Source: Saprospiraceae bacterium (GTDB lineage Bacteria > Bacteroidota > Bacteroidia > Chitinophagales > Saprospiraceae). Taken from it: 64,000 nucleotides of DNA. Every line of letters starts with the position of its first letter. Positions within the stretch are counted from its first letter, which is position 1. Both the position numbers and the translations under genes were made by a program. Location of the stretch: assembly GCA_026129545.1 (NCBI GenBank), contig JAHCHX010000001.1, forward strand, positions 2,665,501 to 2,729,500, in the 5' to 3' direction. Shown here piece after piece: positions 53,080-61,413 of the stretch. Below the pieces are notes generated by a model. It saw only the letters and a program-made list of their open reading frames with translations. It did no database searches and had not been told where the DNA came from.

Positions 53080-53709
53080 TCAAGGCAGAGGCGACCCAAA
53101 TTGTCTGAAATCCCCGTTCATCTGAATGCGTTCTTTCGTGCGCTCCATGTTTTCCACCACTGGCAGCACCTCCCGAAGATGGTCGCGCAAAAACTCTTGG
53201 CGCTCCATCTCGTTCTCCAACGTCAGCAACTCGTATTCGCCCTCAAGCGGCAACCCCACACCATGCCCGATTTGATAGGAAAAAAGCTGTGAGGACGAGG
53301 TATCAAAAGGCGGCGTTGTTTTGAAAATAGCATAAAGTTTCTCCACCAAATCCACCAATTGAGGCAGCGCGAGCGAAGAGGAAACAGGTTCGGGATAAAA
53401 AAAAGCATCGCCGTGCGCATACAACTTGCCCGGAGCGGGATTTTCAAAATCAAGCAGGCGAAACACGCGCACGCCTTTTGTGCGAACATCCATGCGGCCA
53501 TCCTCGTAGCGCGTCACCAATTCCGTCACTTGCATTTCCGTCCCATAGCCCGGCAACGAGTTGTTCAGAAAAGTAGGCACGCCAAACGTGGAGTTCTGCT
53601 CGATACACTCATTGATAAGCTGACGATAGCGCGGCTCGAAAATATGCAGATTGAGTTTTTCGCCGGGGAAGGCGACCAGATTGAGCGGGAAAAGTGGCAG
53701 GTAAGACAT
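53080..53709 (-). CDS. LON substrate-binding-domain protein
   Basis: The 209-residue protein consists of the N-terminal (substrate-binding) domain of Lon without ATPase or protease parts. It begins MSYLPLFPLNLVAFPGEKLNLHIFEPRYRQLINECIE, the hallmark of the family, with FGVPTFLNN and RLLDFENPAPGKLY following. Stand-alone forms are common and their role is unknown. The ATG at 53709 is chosen; a TTG three codons upstream is the alternative. It lies between the RND and TolC genes on the opposite strand. Confidence 0.9.
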   Translation of the reverse strand: MSYLPLFPLNLVAFPGEKLNLHIFEPRYRQLINECIEQNSTFGVPTFLNNSLPGYGTEMQVTELVTRYEDGRMDVRTKGVRVFRLLDFENPAPGKLYAHGDAFFYPEPVSSSLALPQLVDLVEKLYAIFKTTPPFDTSSSQLFSYQIGHGVGLPLEGEYELLTLENEMERQEFLRDHLREVLPVVENMERTKERIQMNGDFRQFGSPLP

Positions 53710-53787
53710 GACCAGCAAAGTATGCCCCTACAACGACCGAATGGGGATTAAGTTGCCGTTTCGCGCATGGCTTCATACTGGGGTGGG

Positions 53788-53848
53788 TTTCAAATAGTCG
53801 CAAGTAAATCGGAACGTTGTCCCGGCGTAAAAAAGCGACAATCTGAAA
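53788..53848. repeat. Dispersed inverted repeat (family TTCAAAT-GTCGCAAGTAAATC), copy 2
   Basis: Arms 53788-53801 (tttcaaatagtcgc) and 53835-53848 match at 12 of 14 positions when inverted. The left half continues aagtaaatcggaacgttgt, close to copy 1 at 43687-43769. It is shorter inside than copy 1 by about 20 bases. Confidence 0.65.
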
Positions 53849-53913
53849 TACACCCTCATACTGTTGTTCCAACTTTTAAAACCCCAACATCCAATCCAGC
53901 GTTTATGCCGTTT

Positions 53914-53921
53914 TACATTTG
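53914..53921 (+). promoter_or_regulatory. -7-like box touching the TolC-type start codon
   Basis: TACATTTG ends four bases before the ATG at 53926; if used, the mRNA would be leaderless or nearly so. Confidence 0.35.
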
Positions 53922-53925
53922 TCGT

Positions 53926-55230
53926 ATGAAAAAACACCTTTTGCTCCCCTGTCTCCTCCTGTCCTTGTTTTTGCGTGGTCAGGATGCTCCCGCCCCCATC
54001 CTAACACCCGGCGAAGCCGTGCGCATCGCCTTGGAAAACAACTACGACATCCGCCTCAGCCGCGCCGATGCCGAAATCGCAAAACTCAACAACATCAAGG
54101 CCAACGCCGGAATGTTGCCCACCGTGAATTTCGTCGCCAACGAAAACTTCACCCTGAGCGCCTTCCAGCAAAGACTCGCCAACGGCAACGAGTTCGACGC
54201 CTTGGGCGCACCTTTCAACGTGGCTAACGCAGGCGTGCAACTCAACTGGACACTCTTCGATGGCCGACGTATGCACATCGCCAAAAAGCGCCTCGAAGAA
54301 CTCGAATCGCTCGGCCAACTGAACCTCCAAAACCAAGTGCAGCAGACGACAGCCATCGTGTTGCAGACCTACTACAACATCGTGCGCAGTCGCCTCAACG
54401 AACGCGCCTTTGCCGAAGTCATCACGCTCAACGAAGAGCGGCTGCGTATCGCCGAGGCCCGGCTCGCCGCAGGCTTTGCCGCCCAAACCGACGCCCTCCA
54501 AGCCCGCATTGACCTCAACCAGCGCCGCGCCGACTTGCTCAATCAGGAAGCCGCCACCAGCGCCGCCAAACGCGAGCTCAACCGCCTGCTCGTGCGCCCG
54601 CCCGAAACCCCCTTCGACGTGGATGAAAACCTCGCCAACACCTACACCCCCGACCGCGACGCGCTTTTGGAGAAAATAATGCGGCAAAACCCCGGCCTGC
54701 TTTCCATGAAAAAGAACGCGGAAGTAGCAGCCCTCATCGTGGACGAAAACCGCACCCTCAACAAGCCCCGCATCACCGGCATCAGCCAACTCAGCGCCCA
54801 GCGTTCCGACAATGGCGCGGGCTTCTTGCTCAACAACACCCAAGCAGGCCTCACCGTGGGCGCCGGCCTCGTCGTCCCACTCTACACGGGTGGCGACCTC
54901 AAACGCCAAGTGGAGGTAGCAAGGGTACAAGCCGAACAAGCCAACTATGTATTGGAAGCCCAACGCCTCTTGGTGGAGGCAGAGCTGGACAACCAACTCA
55001 TTTTTTTTAAGACCAACCAACAAGTGCTCGCCTTGGAGGAAGACAACGTGAAAAACGCACGGGAAAGCCTCAACGTAAGCACGGAGCGTTTCCGCCTCGG
55101 CCAGACGAACGCCCTCGAAGTGCAAACCGCCCAAAACACCCTCGAACAGGCTTTGGCGCGGCGCAACCTCGTGCTGTATGGGCTGAAAGACACGGAAATA
55201 CGGCTACGGCTCTTGGCTGGGGAATTGTAA
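53926..55230 (+). CDS. TolC-type outer-membrane efflux protein
   Basis: The 434-residue protein has a signal peptide (MKKHLLLPCLLLSLFLRGQ) and two outer-membrane efflux (OEP) repeats: LTPGEAVRIALENNYDIRLSRADAEIAKLNN, then a coiled helix region with IAEARLAAGFAAQTDALQARIDLNQRRADLL, and in the second half LVVPLYTGGDLKRQVEVARVQAEQANY. It forms the outer-membrane channel of an efflux or type I secretion system. The nearest pump is the RND gene upstream. The ATG at 53926 starts the signal peptide; an in-frame ATG seven codons earlier is possible. Confidence 0.93.
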   Translation: MKKHLLLPCLLLSLFLRGQDAPAPILTPGEAVRIALENNYDIRLSRADAEIAKLNNIKANAGMLPTVNFVANENFTLSAFQQRLANGNEFDALGAPFNVANAGVQLNWTLFDGRRMHIAKKRLEELESLGQLNLQNQVQQTTAIVLQTYYNIVRSRLNERAFAEVITLNEERLRIAEARLAAGFAAQTDALQARIDLNQRRADLLNQEAATSAAKRELNRLLVRPPETPFDVDENLANTYTPDRDALLEKIMRQNPGLLSMKKNAEVAALIVDENRTLNKPRITGISQLSAQRSDNGAGFLLNNTQAGLTVGAGLVVPLYTGGDLKRQVEVARVQAEQANYVLEAQRLLVEAELDNQLIFFKTNQQVLALEEDNVKNARESLNVSTERFRLGQTNALEVQTAQNTLEQALARRNLVLYGLKDTEIRLRLLAGEL

Positions 55231-55332
55231 ATTGTGACGAATCCGCCCTTCGTCGCATCTTTGCCGCTCATAGACTTGTGCGGCTCCCGCCGCAGCCAAT
55301 CTATTTTCCTGACATTTCAACCATCATCTTTT

Positions 55333-56217
55333 ATGCAAAAACTCATTTTCCCCACACTACTCGCAGCCATCCTATTCACATCCTGCGCCGTAAAACCCGT
55401 GGCAGACTTTACTTACCCCACCGGCAAGCTCATCGCCCCGGTGGAAGTAGCTTTCCTCAACCACTCGGTGAAAGCCGATAGCTATGCTTGGGATTTCGGC
55501 GATGGCGCCACCTCCACGGCAGCCGCTCCCGTCCACCGCTACACGCACAGCGGCAACTACGAAGTCACACTCAAAGCCACAAAAGGCTCTAAAACAGTTA
55601 TTAAGAAACAAATGGTACAAATTACCGCACCCGAGCGCTGCCTCGTGGAAATCGAAACCGAGTTTGGCACCATGACCGCCGAACTCTACAACTCCACCCC
55701 CAAACACCGCGACAACTTTATCAAACTGGCCGAGGAAGGCTACTACAACGACCTGCTTTTCCACCGCGTCATCAATGGCTTCATGATCCAGGGCGGCGAC
55801 CCCGATTCGCGCAATGCCCCGGCTGGCAAGGCGCTTGGCATGGGTGGCCCCAATTACCAAATCCCCGCCGAGTTCGTGGATTCGCTAGTGCACATCAAAG
55901 GCGCGCTTGCTGCTGCCCGCACCAACAACCCGGAGAAAAAATCATCCGGTTCGCAGTTTTACATCGTGCAAGGCGGCGGGCCAGCCAAGGAAGAGACGCT
56001 CAACCAAATCGAGGCATCCAAAGGGTTTCACTACACACCCGAACAGCGCAAAGCCTACGTCGAAGTCGGCGGCACCCCTTTCCTCGACCGCGACTACACG
56101 GTGTTCGGCAGAGTCATCAAAGGCTTGGATGTCATTGACAAAATCGCCGCTGTGCAAACTGCTCCCGGCGACCGCCCGGTGAAAGACGTGAAGATGAAAA
56201 TGCGCGTCATCAAATAA
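55333..56217 (+). CDS. PKD-cyclophilin fusion lipoprotein (peptidyl-prolyl isomerase)
   Basis: The 294-residue protein has a lipoprotein signal (MQKLIFPTLLAAILFTSC, Cys18), then a PKD domain (about 22-98, with SYAWDFGDGATST and HSGNYEVTLKATKG) and a complete cyclophilin domain (about 105-294). The cyclophilin active site reads LLFHRVINGFMIQGGD and SSGSQFYIVQ, with the catalytic Arg present. The enzyme part would fold proteins at the periplasmic or outer surface, and the PKD part may bind a partner or glycan. It follows the TolC-type gene by 102 bases. Confidence 0.93.
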   Translation: MQKLIFPTLLAAILFTSCAVKPVADFTYPTGKLIAPVEVAFLNHSVKADSYAWDFGDGATSTAAAPVHRYTHSGNYEVTLKATKGSKTVIKKQMVQITAPERCLVEIETEFGTMTAELYNSTPKHRDNFIKLAEEGYYNDLLFHRVINGFMIQGGDPDSRNAPAGKALGMGGPNYQIPAEFVDSLVHIKGALAAARTNNPEKKSSGSQFYIVQGGGPAKEETLNQIEASKGFHYTPEQRKAYVEVGGTPFLDRDYTVFGRVIKGLDVIDKIAAVQTAPGDRPVKDVKMKMRVIK

Positions 56218-56258
56218 TGCGAAGTCGGCGTTGAAGCGCCCTGCTGAAAACGTGTGCC

Positions 56259-56291
56259 ATTCAGGCGGCGACTTCAAGTCGCCGCCTGAAT
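56259..56291. repeat. GGCGGCGACT hairpin, copy 1
   Basis: A perfect 15-base-pair stem (attcaggcggcgact) with a three-base loop lies 41 bases behind the cyclophilin gene. The stem core aggcggcgact recurs at 62789-62819. No T run follows. Confidence 0.65.
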
Positions 56292-56372
56292 ATGGTTGAT
56301 TTCCAAACCTTTGTGCCTTAGCGACTTTGTAGCAAAACGCACGTTACAACACACACCCAATCGCGCTCAAAA

Positions 56373-57677
56373 ATGTCTTCCAATCGCACACCACTGCTCA
56401 TTGCGCTGCTGGCCGTCGTGCTGCTGGCGGTGGGGTTGTATCTCAACTACGATTCGGGGCGACCTCGATTCGACTGGAGCGATGCGTGGTCGAAAAAGGC
56501 ATACAGCGAGACCAATGCCGAGCCTTACGGAACCCAAATTCTTCACCGCCTGCTCTCCTCTTATTTCCCAAACAAAAAACTGCTCAATCTCAACAAAAGC
56601 ATCACGAAAGAGCTGCCGCTTGATGCTACGGGGCAGGCCAGCTATGTATTCGTCGGAGAAGCCATCTACATGGATTCGGCGAGTACCGAACACCTGCTCC
56701 AATTCGTGGAAATGGGCAACACGGCATTGGTCTCGAGCAAGACCATCCCGTTCGACCTCATGTTCGACCTCTACTACAACGAATGCCCGGAGGCTGTGTG
56801 GAATGACTACGGCACACTCGTGTCCAGCGAGGTGATTATGTCGCTGCGCGAACCCAAGACCGACTCGGCAATGTTTCACTACGCCCACCAAAACACGCCC
56901 AAACCCTACAATTGGCATTTTATCGAAGAGCGGTATTTCTGCGACTCGTTGCCCCACTTTCCGTTGGGCTACCTGAACCGTTCGTTTATCAATTTTGCCA
57001 AATTCACTTACGGGAAGGGGCAATTTTTGCTGCATACGAACCCCATCGTTTTTTCCAACTACAGCCTGTTGCAACCCAACACCCGCAAGTATGTGGAGGG
57101 TGTGCTCTCGTGGCTGCCAGAGGGCGATATCTACTGGGATGCAATGAGCCGAGTGCCTGAAGCCGTCGCCCGTCGGCGCAATCGAAGCGCCTTCTCGCGC
57201 TCCCTTGAGGAGGAGCATCCACTTTCTTATGTGCTCAAACAGCCGTCGTTGGCATGGGCGTGGTACCTGTTGGTTGGGCTGGCGCTCGTTTGGCTGATTT
57301 TCCGAGCCAAGCGCCGCCAACGCATCATCCCTGTTTTGCCCAAAAATGAAAACTCCTCCTACGAGTTCATCAGCACCATCGCGCACCTGCATTTTAGGGA
57401 AAAAAACTATCAAGGGCTTTGCGTTCAGGGCATGAAACTGTTCATCCATCAAATCCGCGAGCGTTATGGCTTGGTGGCCCACCTTGCCCCCGAAACGCAC
57501 CAACCGCGTCTCGACGGCGATTTCATGCACCGACTGGCCGCCGTCTCGGAGGTGCCCGAGACCGCCGTCCGCGATATTTTCAGCCAATACATCGCCGCGG
57601 TGCAATATCAACCGACCGAAAAAATGATGGTAGATTTGCACCTTGCGATGGAGCAGTTTTGGAAAAAAGCAAAATGA
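56373..57677 (+). CDS. DUF4350-domain membrane protein
   Basis: The 434-residue protein has an N-terminal membrane anchor (LLIALLAVVLLAVGLYLNY), an extracytoplasmic DUF4350 domain (about 45-260, with EPYGTQILHRLLSSYFPNKKL and LLHTNPIVFSNYSLL), a second membrane segment (WAWYLLVGLALVWLIFRAK) and a cytoplasmic tail. DUF4350 proteins usually sit with MoxR ATPases, as here: the MoxR gene starts 96 bases downstream. Together they probably form a membrane chaperone or assembly unit, but a DUF58 or VWA partner is missing next door. Confidence 0.87.
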   Translation: MSSNRTPLLIALLAVVLLAVGLYLNYDSGRPRFDWSDAWSKKAYSETNAEPYGTQILHRLLSSYFPNKKLLNLNKSITKELPLDATGQASYVFVGEAIYMDSASTEHLLQFVEMGNTALVSSKTIPFDLMFDLYYNECPEAVWNDYGTLVSSEVIMSLREPKTDSAMFHYAHQNTPKPYNWHFIEERYFCDSLPHFPLGYLNRSFINFAKFTYGKGQFLLHTNPIVFSNYSLLQPNTRKYVEGVLSWLPEGDIYWDAMSRVPEAVARRRNRSAFSRSLEEEHPLSYVLKQPSLAWAWYLLVGLALVWLIFRAKRRQRIIPVLPKNENSSYEFISTIAHLHFREKNYQGLCVQGMKLFIHQIRERYGLVAHLAPETHQPRLDGDFMHRLAAVSEVPETAVRDIFSQYIAAVQYQPTEKMMVDLHLAMEQFWKKAK

Positions 57678-57773
57678 GTGTGGCAGAACGGCGGGCAAAA
57701 TCCTCCAACCAACAAATGCTTCCGCGACAACGGACGAAACTGCCTCTCGCCAGTTCAAACAACATAGAACATC

Positions 57774-58811
57774 ATGTCTGAAAACGAAGAAAAAAACTCA
57801 GAGCCTACCGAAACGGAAACCAACAGCCCCCCGGGCGAGACGGAGGGGCACGGTCATTCACTTGACGTGGCCCCCGTGATGCGGCGCGCAGAACTCGTGA
57901 AGGCGCAAATCGCCCAGGTCATCGTGGGGCAGGAAGCATTGCTCGACCAATTGCTTGTGGCCCTGTTCACGGGTGGCCACGTCTTGCTGGAAGGAGTGCC
58001 CGGCATCGCCAAGACACTGACAGCCAAACTTTTGGCCCGCACTATCCACACCGGATTTAGCCGCATCCAGTTCACACCCGACCTGATGCCCGCCGACGTG
58101 ATTGGCACCCCAGTTTTCAGCATGAAAACGTCGGAATTCAACTTCAAATCCGGGCCTATTTTTTCCAATGTGGTGCTGATAGACGAAATAAACCGCGCCC
58201 CCGCGAAAACGCAGGCTGCCTTGTTTGAGGTGATGGAAGAAAGGCAAGTGACGGTGGATGGCACGACTTATCCGATGGAAGCGCCCTTTTTCGTGGTCGC
58301 CACCCAAAACCCCATCGAGCAGGAAGGCACTTACAAATTGCCGGAGGCGCAACTCGACCGTTTTTTGTTCAAAATCATACTTGACTACCCCAGCCTTGAG
58401 GAAGAGCAGGCCATCCTACGGCGCTTCAAAAACGACTTTTCTGGGGTGCTGCGCGAGACGGTGGGGGCCGTCATCACCCCCAAGGAAATTGCCGACTCGC
58501 AGCGCATCATCGAGCAGGTGTATATTCGGGAAGAATTGTTGGACTACATCGCGGCCATCGTCCATAACACGCGCAACAACGCCGACCTTTTCCTCGGCGC
58601 CAGCCCTCGCGCATCGCTCGCCCTGATGAAAACGGCCAAAGCCGTCGCCGCCATGGCAGGGCGCCATTTCGTGACTCCCGACGACATTCGATACGTCGCC
58701 TATCCGGCGCTCAATCACCGCGTCATACTCACGCCAGAACGAGAAATGGAAGGCTACACCACCCGCGAGGTGCTGGACGAAATCGTGAAAAAAATCGAGG
58801 TGCCGCGATAG
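57774..58811 (+). CDS. MoxR-family AAA+ ATPase
   Basis: MoxR ATPases are cytoplasmic AAA+ chaperones that activate or assemble protein complexes. The 345-residue protein has Walker A EGVPGIAKTLTAK (near 79), Walker B VVLIDEINRAPAKTQAALFEVMEERQVTVDG and sensor motif VVATQNPIEQEGTYKLPEAQLDRF. The N-terminal 35 residues are acidic and probably disordered. It is the second gene of the DUF4350 pair; its stop is six bases from the stop of lpxD. Confidence 0.95.
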   Translation: MSENEEKNSEPTETETNSPPGETEGHGHSLDVAPVMRRAELVKAQIAQVIVGQEALLDQLLVALFTGGHVLLEGVPGIAKTLTAKLLARTIHTGFSRIQFTPDLMPADVIGTPVFSMKTSEFNFKSGPIFSNVVLIDEINRAPAKTQAALFEVMEERQVTVDGTTYPMEAPFFVVATQNPIEQEGTYKLPEAQLDRFLFKIILDYPSLEEEQAILRRFKNDFSGVLRETVGAVITPKEIADSQRIIEQVYIREELLDYIAAIVHNTRNNADLFLGASPRASLALMKTAKAVAAMAGRHFVTPDDIRYVAYPALNHRVILTPEREMEGYTTREVLDEIVKKIEVPR

Positions 58812-58817
58812 GTCGCG

Positions 58818-59858
58818 TCATTTTCCTTCGAGGTCTTTCACCTTTTTCTCCAACTCAAGCACTTTGCGCTGGAGCGCCGGCAGGTGTTTGAACACGACGT
58901 GCGAGCGGATAAAGTCTTTGTAGCCAATGGCCGGGCTGCCAAACAAGGCAGTATTGGGCTTTTCGACCGAGGAGCCGAGACCGCTCTGGGCTTGAATGCG
59001 GGTGCCGTTGGCAATGGTGAGGTGCCCCGCAAAGCCCACTTGGCCGCCGACTTGACAATGGTCGCCGATGCGCGTGCTGCCCGCCACGCCCACCTGAGCG
59101 GCCAGCGCGGTGTGGTACCCGATTTCGGCGTTGTGCGCGATGTGTATGAGGTTGTCGAGTTTGGCACCTTGATGGATGACCGTGCTCCCGATGGCGGCGC
59201 GGTCAATGCAAGTGCAGGCACCGATTTCCACATCTTTTTCGAGTACCACATTGCCCACGTGAGGCACCTTTTTCCAAGACCCATCCTCTTGCAGCGCAAA
59301 CCCGAAACCATCGGCACCCACGACTGCATTGGCGTGAAGGGTGCATTGCTCGCCAATCACGCAATCGAAGTGTACGCGCACGCCGGGGAACAAACGACAG
59401 CCATCGCCGATGCGGGCATTGCGCCCAATAAAAACTTGCGGATAGATGATGCAGTTGTTGCCAATCACCGCCCCTTCTTCAATGACCGCGAAGGCTCCCA
59501 CGCTCGTGCCAATGCCTATTTTGGCGCTCTTGTGCACAGAGGCTTGTTCCGAAACGGAAGCTCCGTTGGGTTGGGCATCCACGTCGAACTTGTGCAACAG
59601 CAGGGCAAGGCTGCTGCGCACGTCGTCCACCCGAATCAGGGTTGGCTTCACTTTCTGTGCTGGCAGAAAGGATTTGTGCACCAGCAGGATAGATGCTTGG
59701 GTAGTGTAGGCAAATGATTCGTATTTGGCGTTGTCCAAAAAAGCAATATCGCCTTCGCCTGCTTGTTCGATGCGAGCAGGACGGCTGACAGTGACATTCG
59801 GGTCGCCTTCGAGCGAGCCTTCGAGGAGTTGAGCGAGTTGGGCGGCAGTAACCTTCAT
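58818..59858 (-). CDS. lpxD: UDP-3-O-acylglucosamine N-acyltransferase
   Basis: LpxD adds the second acyl chain to UDP-3-O-acyl-glucosamine in lipid A synthesis. The 346-residue protein has the N-terminal uridine-binding domain (about 1-105, GDIAFLDNAKYESFAYTT), then left-handed beta-helix hexapeptide repeats (VGAFAVIEEGAVIGNNCIIY and so on), the catalytic His in LDNLIHIAHNAEIG, and a C-terminal helix. Length is normal. lpxA, lpxC and other lipid A genes are not adjacent. Confidence 0.97.
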   Translation of the reverse strand: MKVTAAQLAQLLEGSLEGDPNVTVSRPARIEQAGEGDIAFLDNAKYESFAYTTQASILLVHKSFLPAQKVKPTLIRVDDVRSSLALLLHKFDVDAQPNGASVSEQASVHKSAKIGIGTSVGAFAVIEEGAVIGNNCIIYPQVFIGRNARIGDGCRLFPGVRVHFDCVIGEQCTLHANAVVGADGFGFALQEDGSWKKVPHVGNVVLEKDVEIGACTCIDRAAIGSTVIHQGAKLDNLIHIAHNAEIGYHTALAAQVGVAGSTRIGDHCQVGGQVGFAGHLTIANGTRIQAQSGLGSSVEKPNTALFGSPAIGYKDFIRSHVVFKHLPALQRKVLELEKKVKDLEGK

Positions 59859-59910
59859 GCCGGATAGTACGGGCCGGGTTGTTATACTATATACGGTCGG
59901 GGTAGTCCGG

Positions 59911-59918
59911 CAAAGGTA
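59911..59918 (-). promoter_or_regulatory. Probable -7 box of lpxD
   Basis: The reverse strand reads TACCTTTG, 52 bases before the lpxD ATG. Confidence 0.4.
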
Positions 59919-60047
59919 GCAAAAGGTTGTTCGTTGCGTGGGGTTCGTTTTTTGTTCGGGGCGCAGTGCCTATCCTTGTGTCCGCAAAACCTTTCGACAA
60001 AAGGGTTTGTTAGCCTTTTTCACCTCTCATCATCTTGTTTTTTAATC

Positions 60048-61343
60048 ATGCTGTCAAACGCTCCCATACCCACCGTTATCAATCAAAATTTATTTGGGTT
60101 AAGCACTTCCGCCACCGTCACCATCAATGAAAAATCGAAGCTGCTCGAACGGCAGGGGAAAAAAGTGTTCAAGCTCGGCTTTGGGCAGTCACCTTTCCCT
60201 GTGCCGGATTTGGTCGTGAACGCCTTGAAAGAACACGCCCACGAAAAAGATTACCTCGCCGTGAGGGGGCTTCCCGCGCTGCGAGAAGCCATTTCCAATT
60301 TTGTCAACCACCGAAAAGGCACCCGCTCCACGCCCGATGAGGTGCTAATAGGCCCCGGGTCGAAGGAGCTCATGTTCTTGCTCCAGCTGTCGTACTACGG
60401 CGAAATCGTCATCCCGGCACCCAGCTGGGTTTCTTATGCGCCACAGGCGCAAATCATCGGGCGCAGCGTGACGCGCGTAGGCACGCGCATTTCCAACGGG
60501 CTGTTGCTCATGCCCGATGAGTTGGAGGCGATTTGTGCCGCCGACCCCGAACGCCCTCGGCTCGTCATTCTGAACTATCCGGCCAACCCCACTGGCACCA
60601 CCTATGACCGGCAGACCCTGATGACGATGGCAGAAGTAGCGCGGCACTACAAGGTCATTGTGCTATCCGATGAAATTTACAGCGAACTCGACCACAAAGG
60701 AGCGCACACCTCTATCGCACAGTTTTATCCCGAAGGCACCATTATTAGTGGTGGCCTCAGCAAATGGTGTGGCGCAGGTGGCTGGCGTTTAGGCTTTTTT
60801 GTGTTTCCCAATGGGCTGAAACGCCTCATGCAGGCCATGACCATTTGCGCCAGCGAAACCTTTACCTCCACCAGTGCACCCATCCAATACGCTGCCGTGA
60901 GCGCCTTTCTCGAAACACCCGAAATAGAGGAATATCTCGGCTTGGTGCGTCGCTCATTGGCGGCAGTAGGCAGCTACATGCGCGTCCGCCTCCAGCAGGC
61001 CAAGGTTGAGATACCACACCCCCAAGGCGGCTTTTACCTCTTCCCCGATTTTGGACATTACCGCGACGCGCTGCATCGGCGCGGCATTGCCACAGACCGA
61101 GATTTTTGCCGGCTACTGCTCGACGAGGCTGGCGTGGCCCTGCTGCCCGGTTCCGATTTTGGCTGTCGGGAATCCACCTTTAGTACACGCTTGTCCTATG
61201 TTGATTTCGATGGTCGGGAGGTGTTGGAGGCCTGCCGGGCATTGCCGGCCGGACGGGAGCCGGACGACGATTTTGTGGAAGCCCACTGCCCCAAAATCGC
61301 GGAGGCGACCACCGTGCTGTGCCAGTGGCTTGCGGGATTGTAA
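60048..61343 (+). CDS. Class I/II aminotransferase
   Basis: The 431-residue enzyme uses pyridoxal phosphate. Visible are KLGFGQSPFPVPDLV at the start, the cofactor-binding NYPANPTGTTYDRQTL, SDEIYSELDH, and the Schiff-base Lys in SGGLSKWCGAGGWRLGF. The C-terminus has the substrate Arg in STRLSYVDFDG. It is in the aspartate-aminotransferase-like fold group, but the substrate is not clear. I use the ATG at 60048 (MLSNAPIPTV); the upstream open frame of 38 codons is not protein-like. Confidence 0.92.
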   Translation: MLSNAPIPTVINQNLFGLSTSATVTINEKSKLLERQGKKVFKLGFGQSPFPVPDLVVNALKEHAHEKDYLAVRGLPALREAISNFVNHRKGTRSTPDEVLIGPGSKELMFLLQLSYYGEIVIPAPSWVSYAPQAQIIGRSVTRVGTRISNGLLLMPDELEAICAADPERPRLVILNYPANPTGTTYDRQTLMTMAEVARHYKVIVLSDEIYSELDHKGAHTSIAQFYPEGTIISGGLSKWCGAGGWRLGFFVFPNGLKRLMQAMTICASETFTSTSAPIQYAAVSAFLETPEIEEYLGLVRRSLAAVGSYMRVRLQQAKVEIPHPQGGFYLFPDFGHYRDALHRRGIATDRDFCRLLLDEAGVALLPGSDFGCRESTFSTRLSYVDFDGREVLEACRALPAGREPDDDFVEAHCPKIAEATTVLCQWLAGL

Positions 61344-61384
61344 AAGGTTCCAAATTTTTTTCGTCCAGTATCGCTTCCCCATCT

Positions 61385-61392
61385 TACGTTTG
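61385..61392 (+). promoter_or_regulatory. Probable -7 box of the sugar-type transporter gene
   Basis: TACGTTTG, 21 bases before the ATG at 61414. Confidence 0.4.
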
Positions 61393-61413
61393 CCACAAAT
61401 TATTTTTATCATC

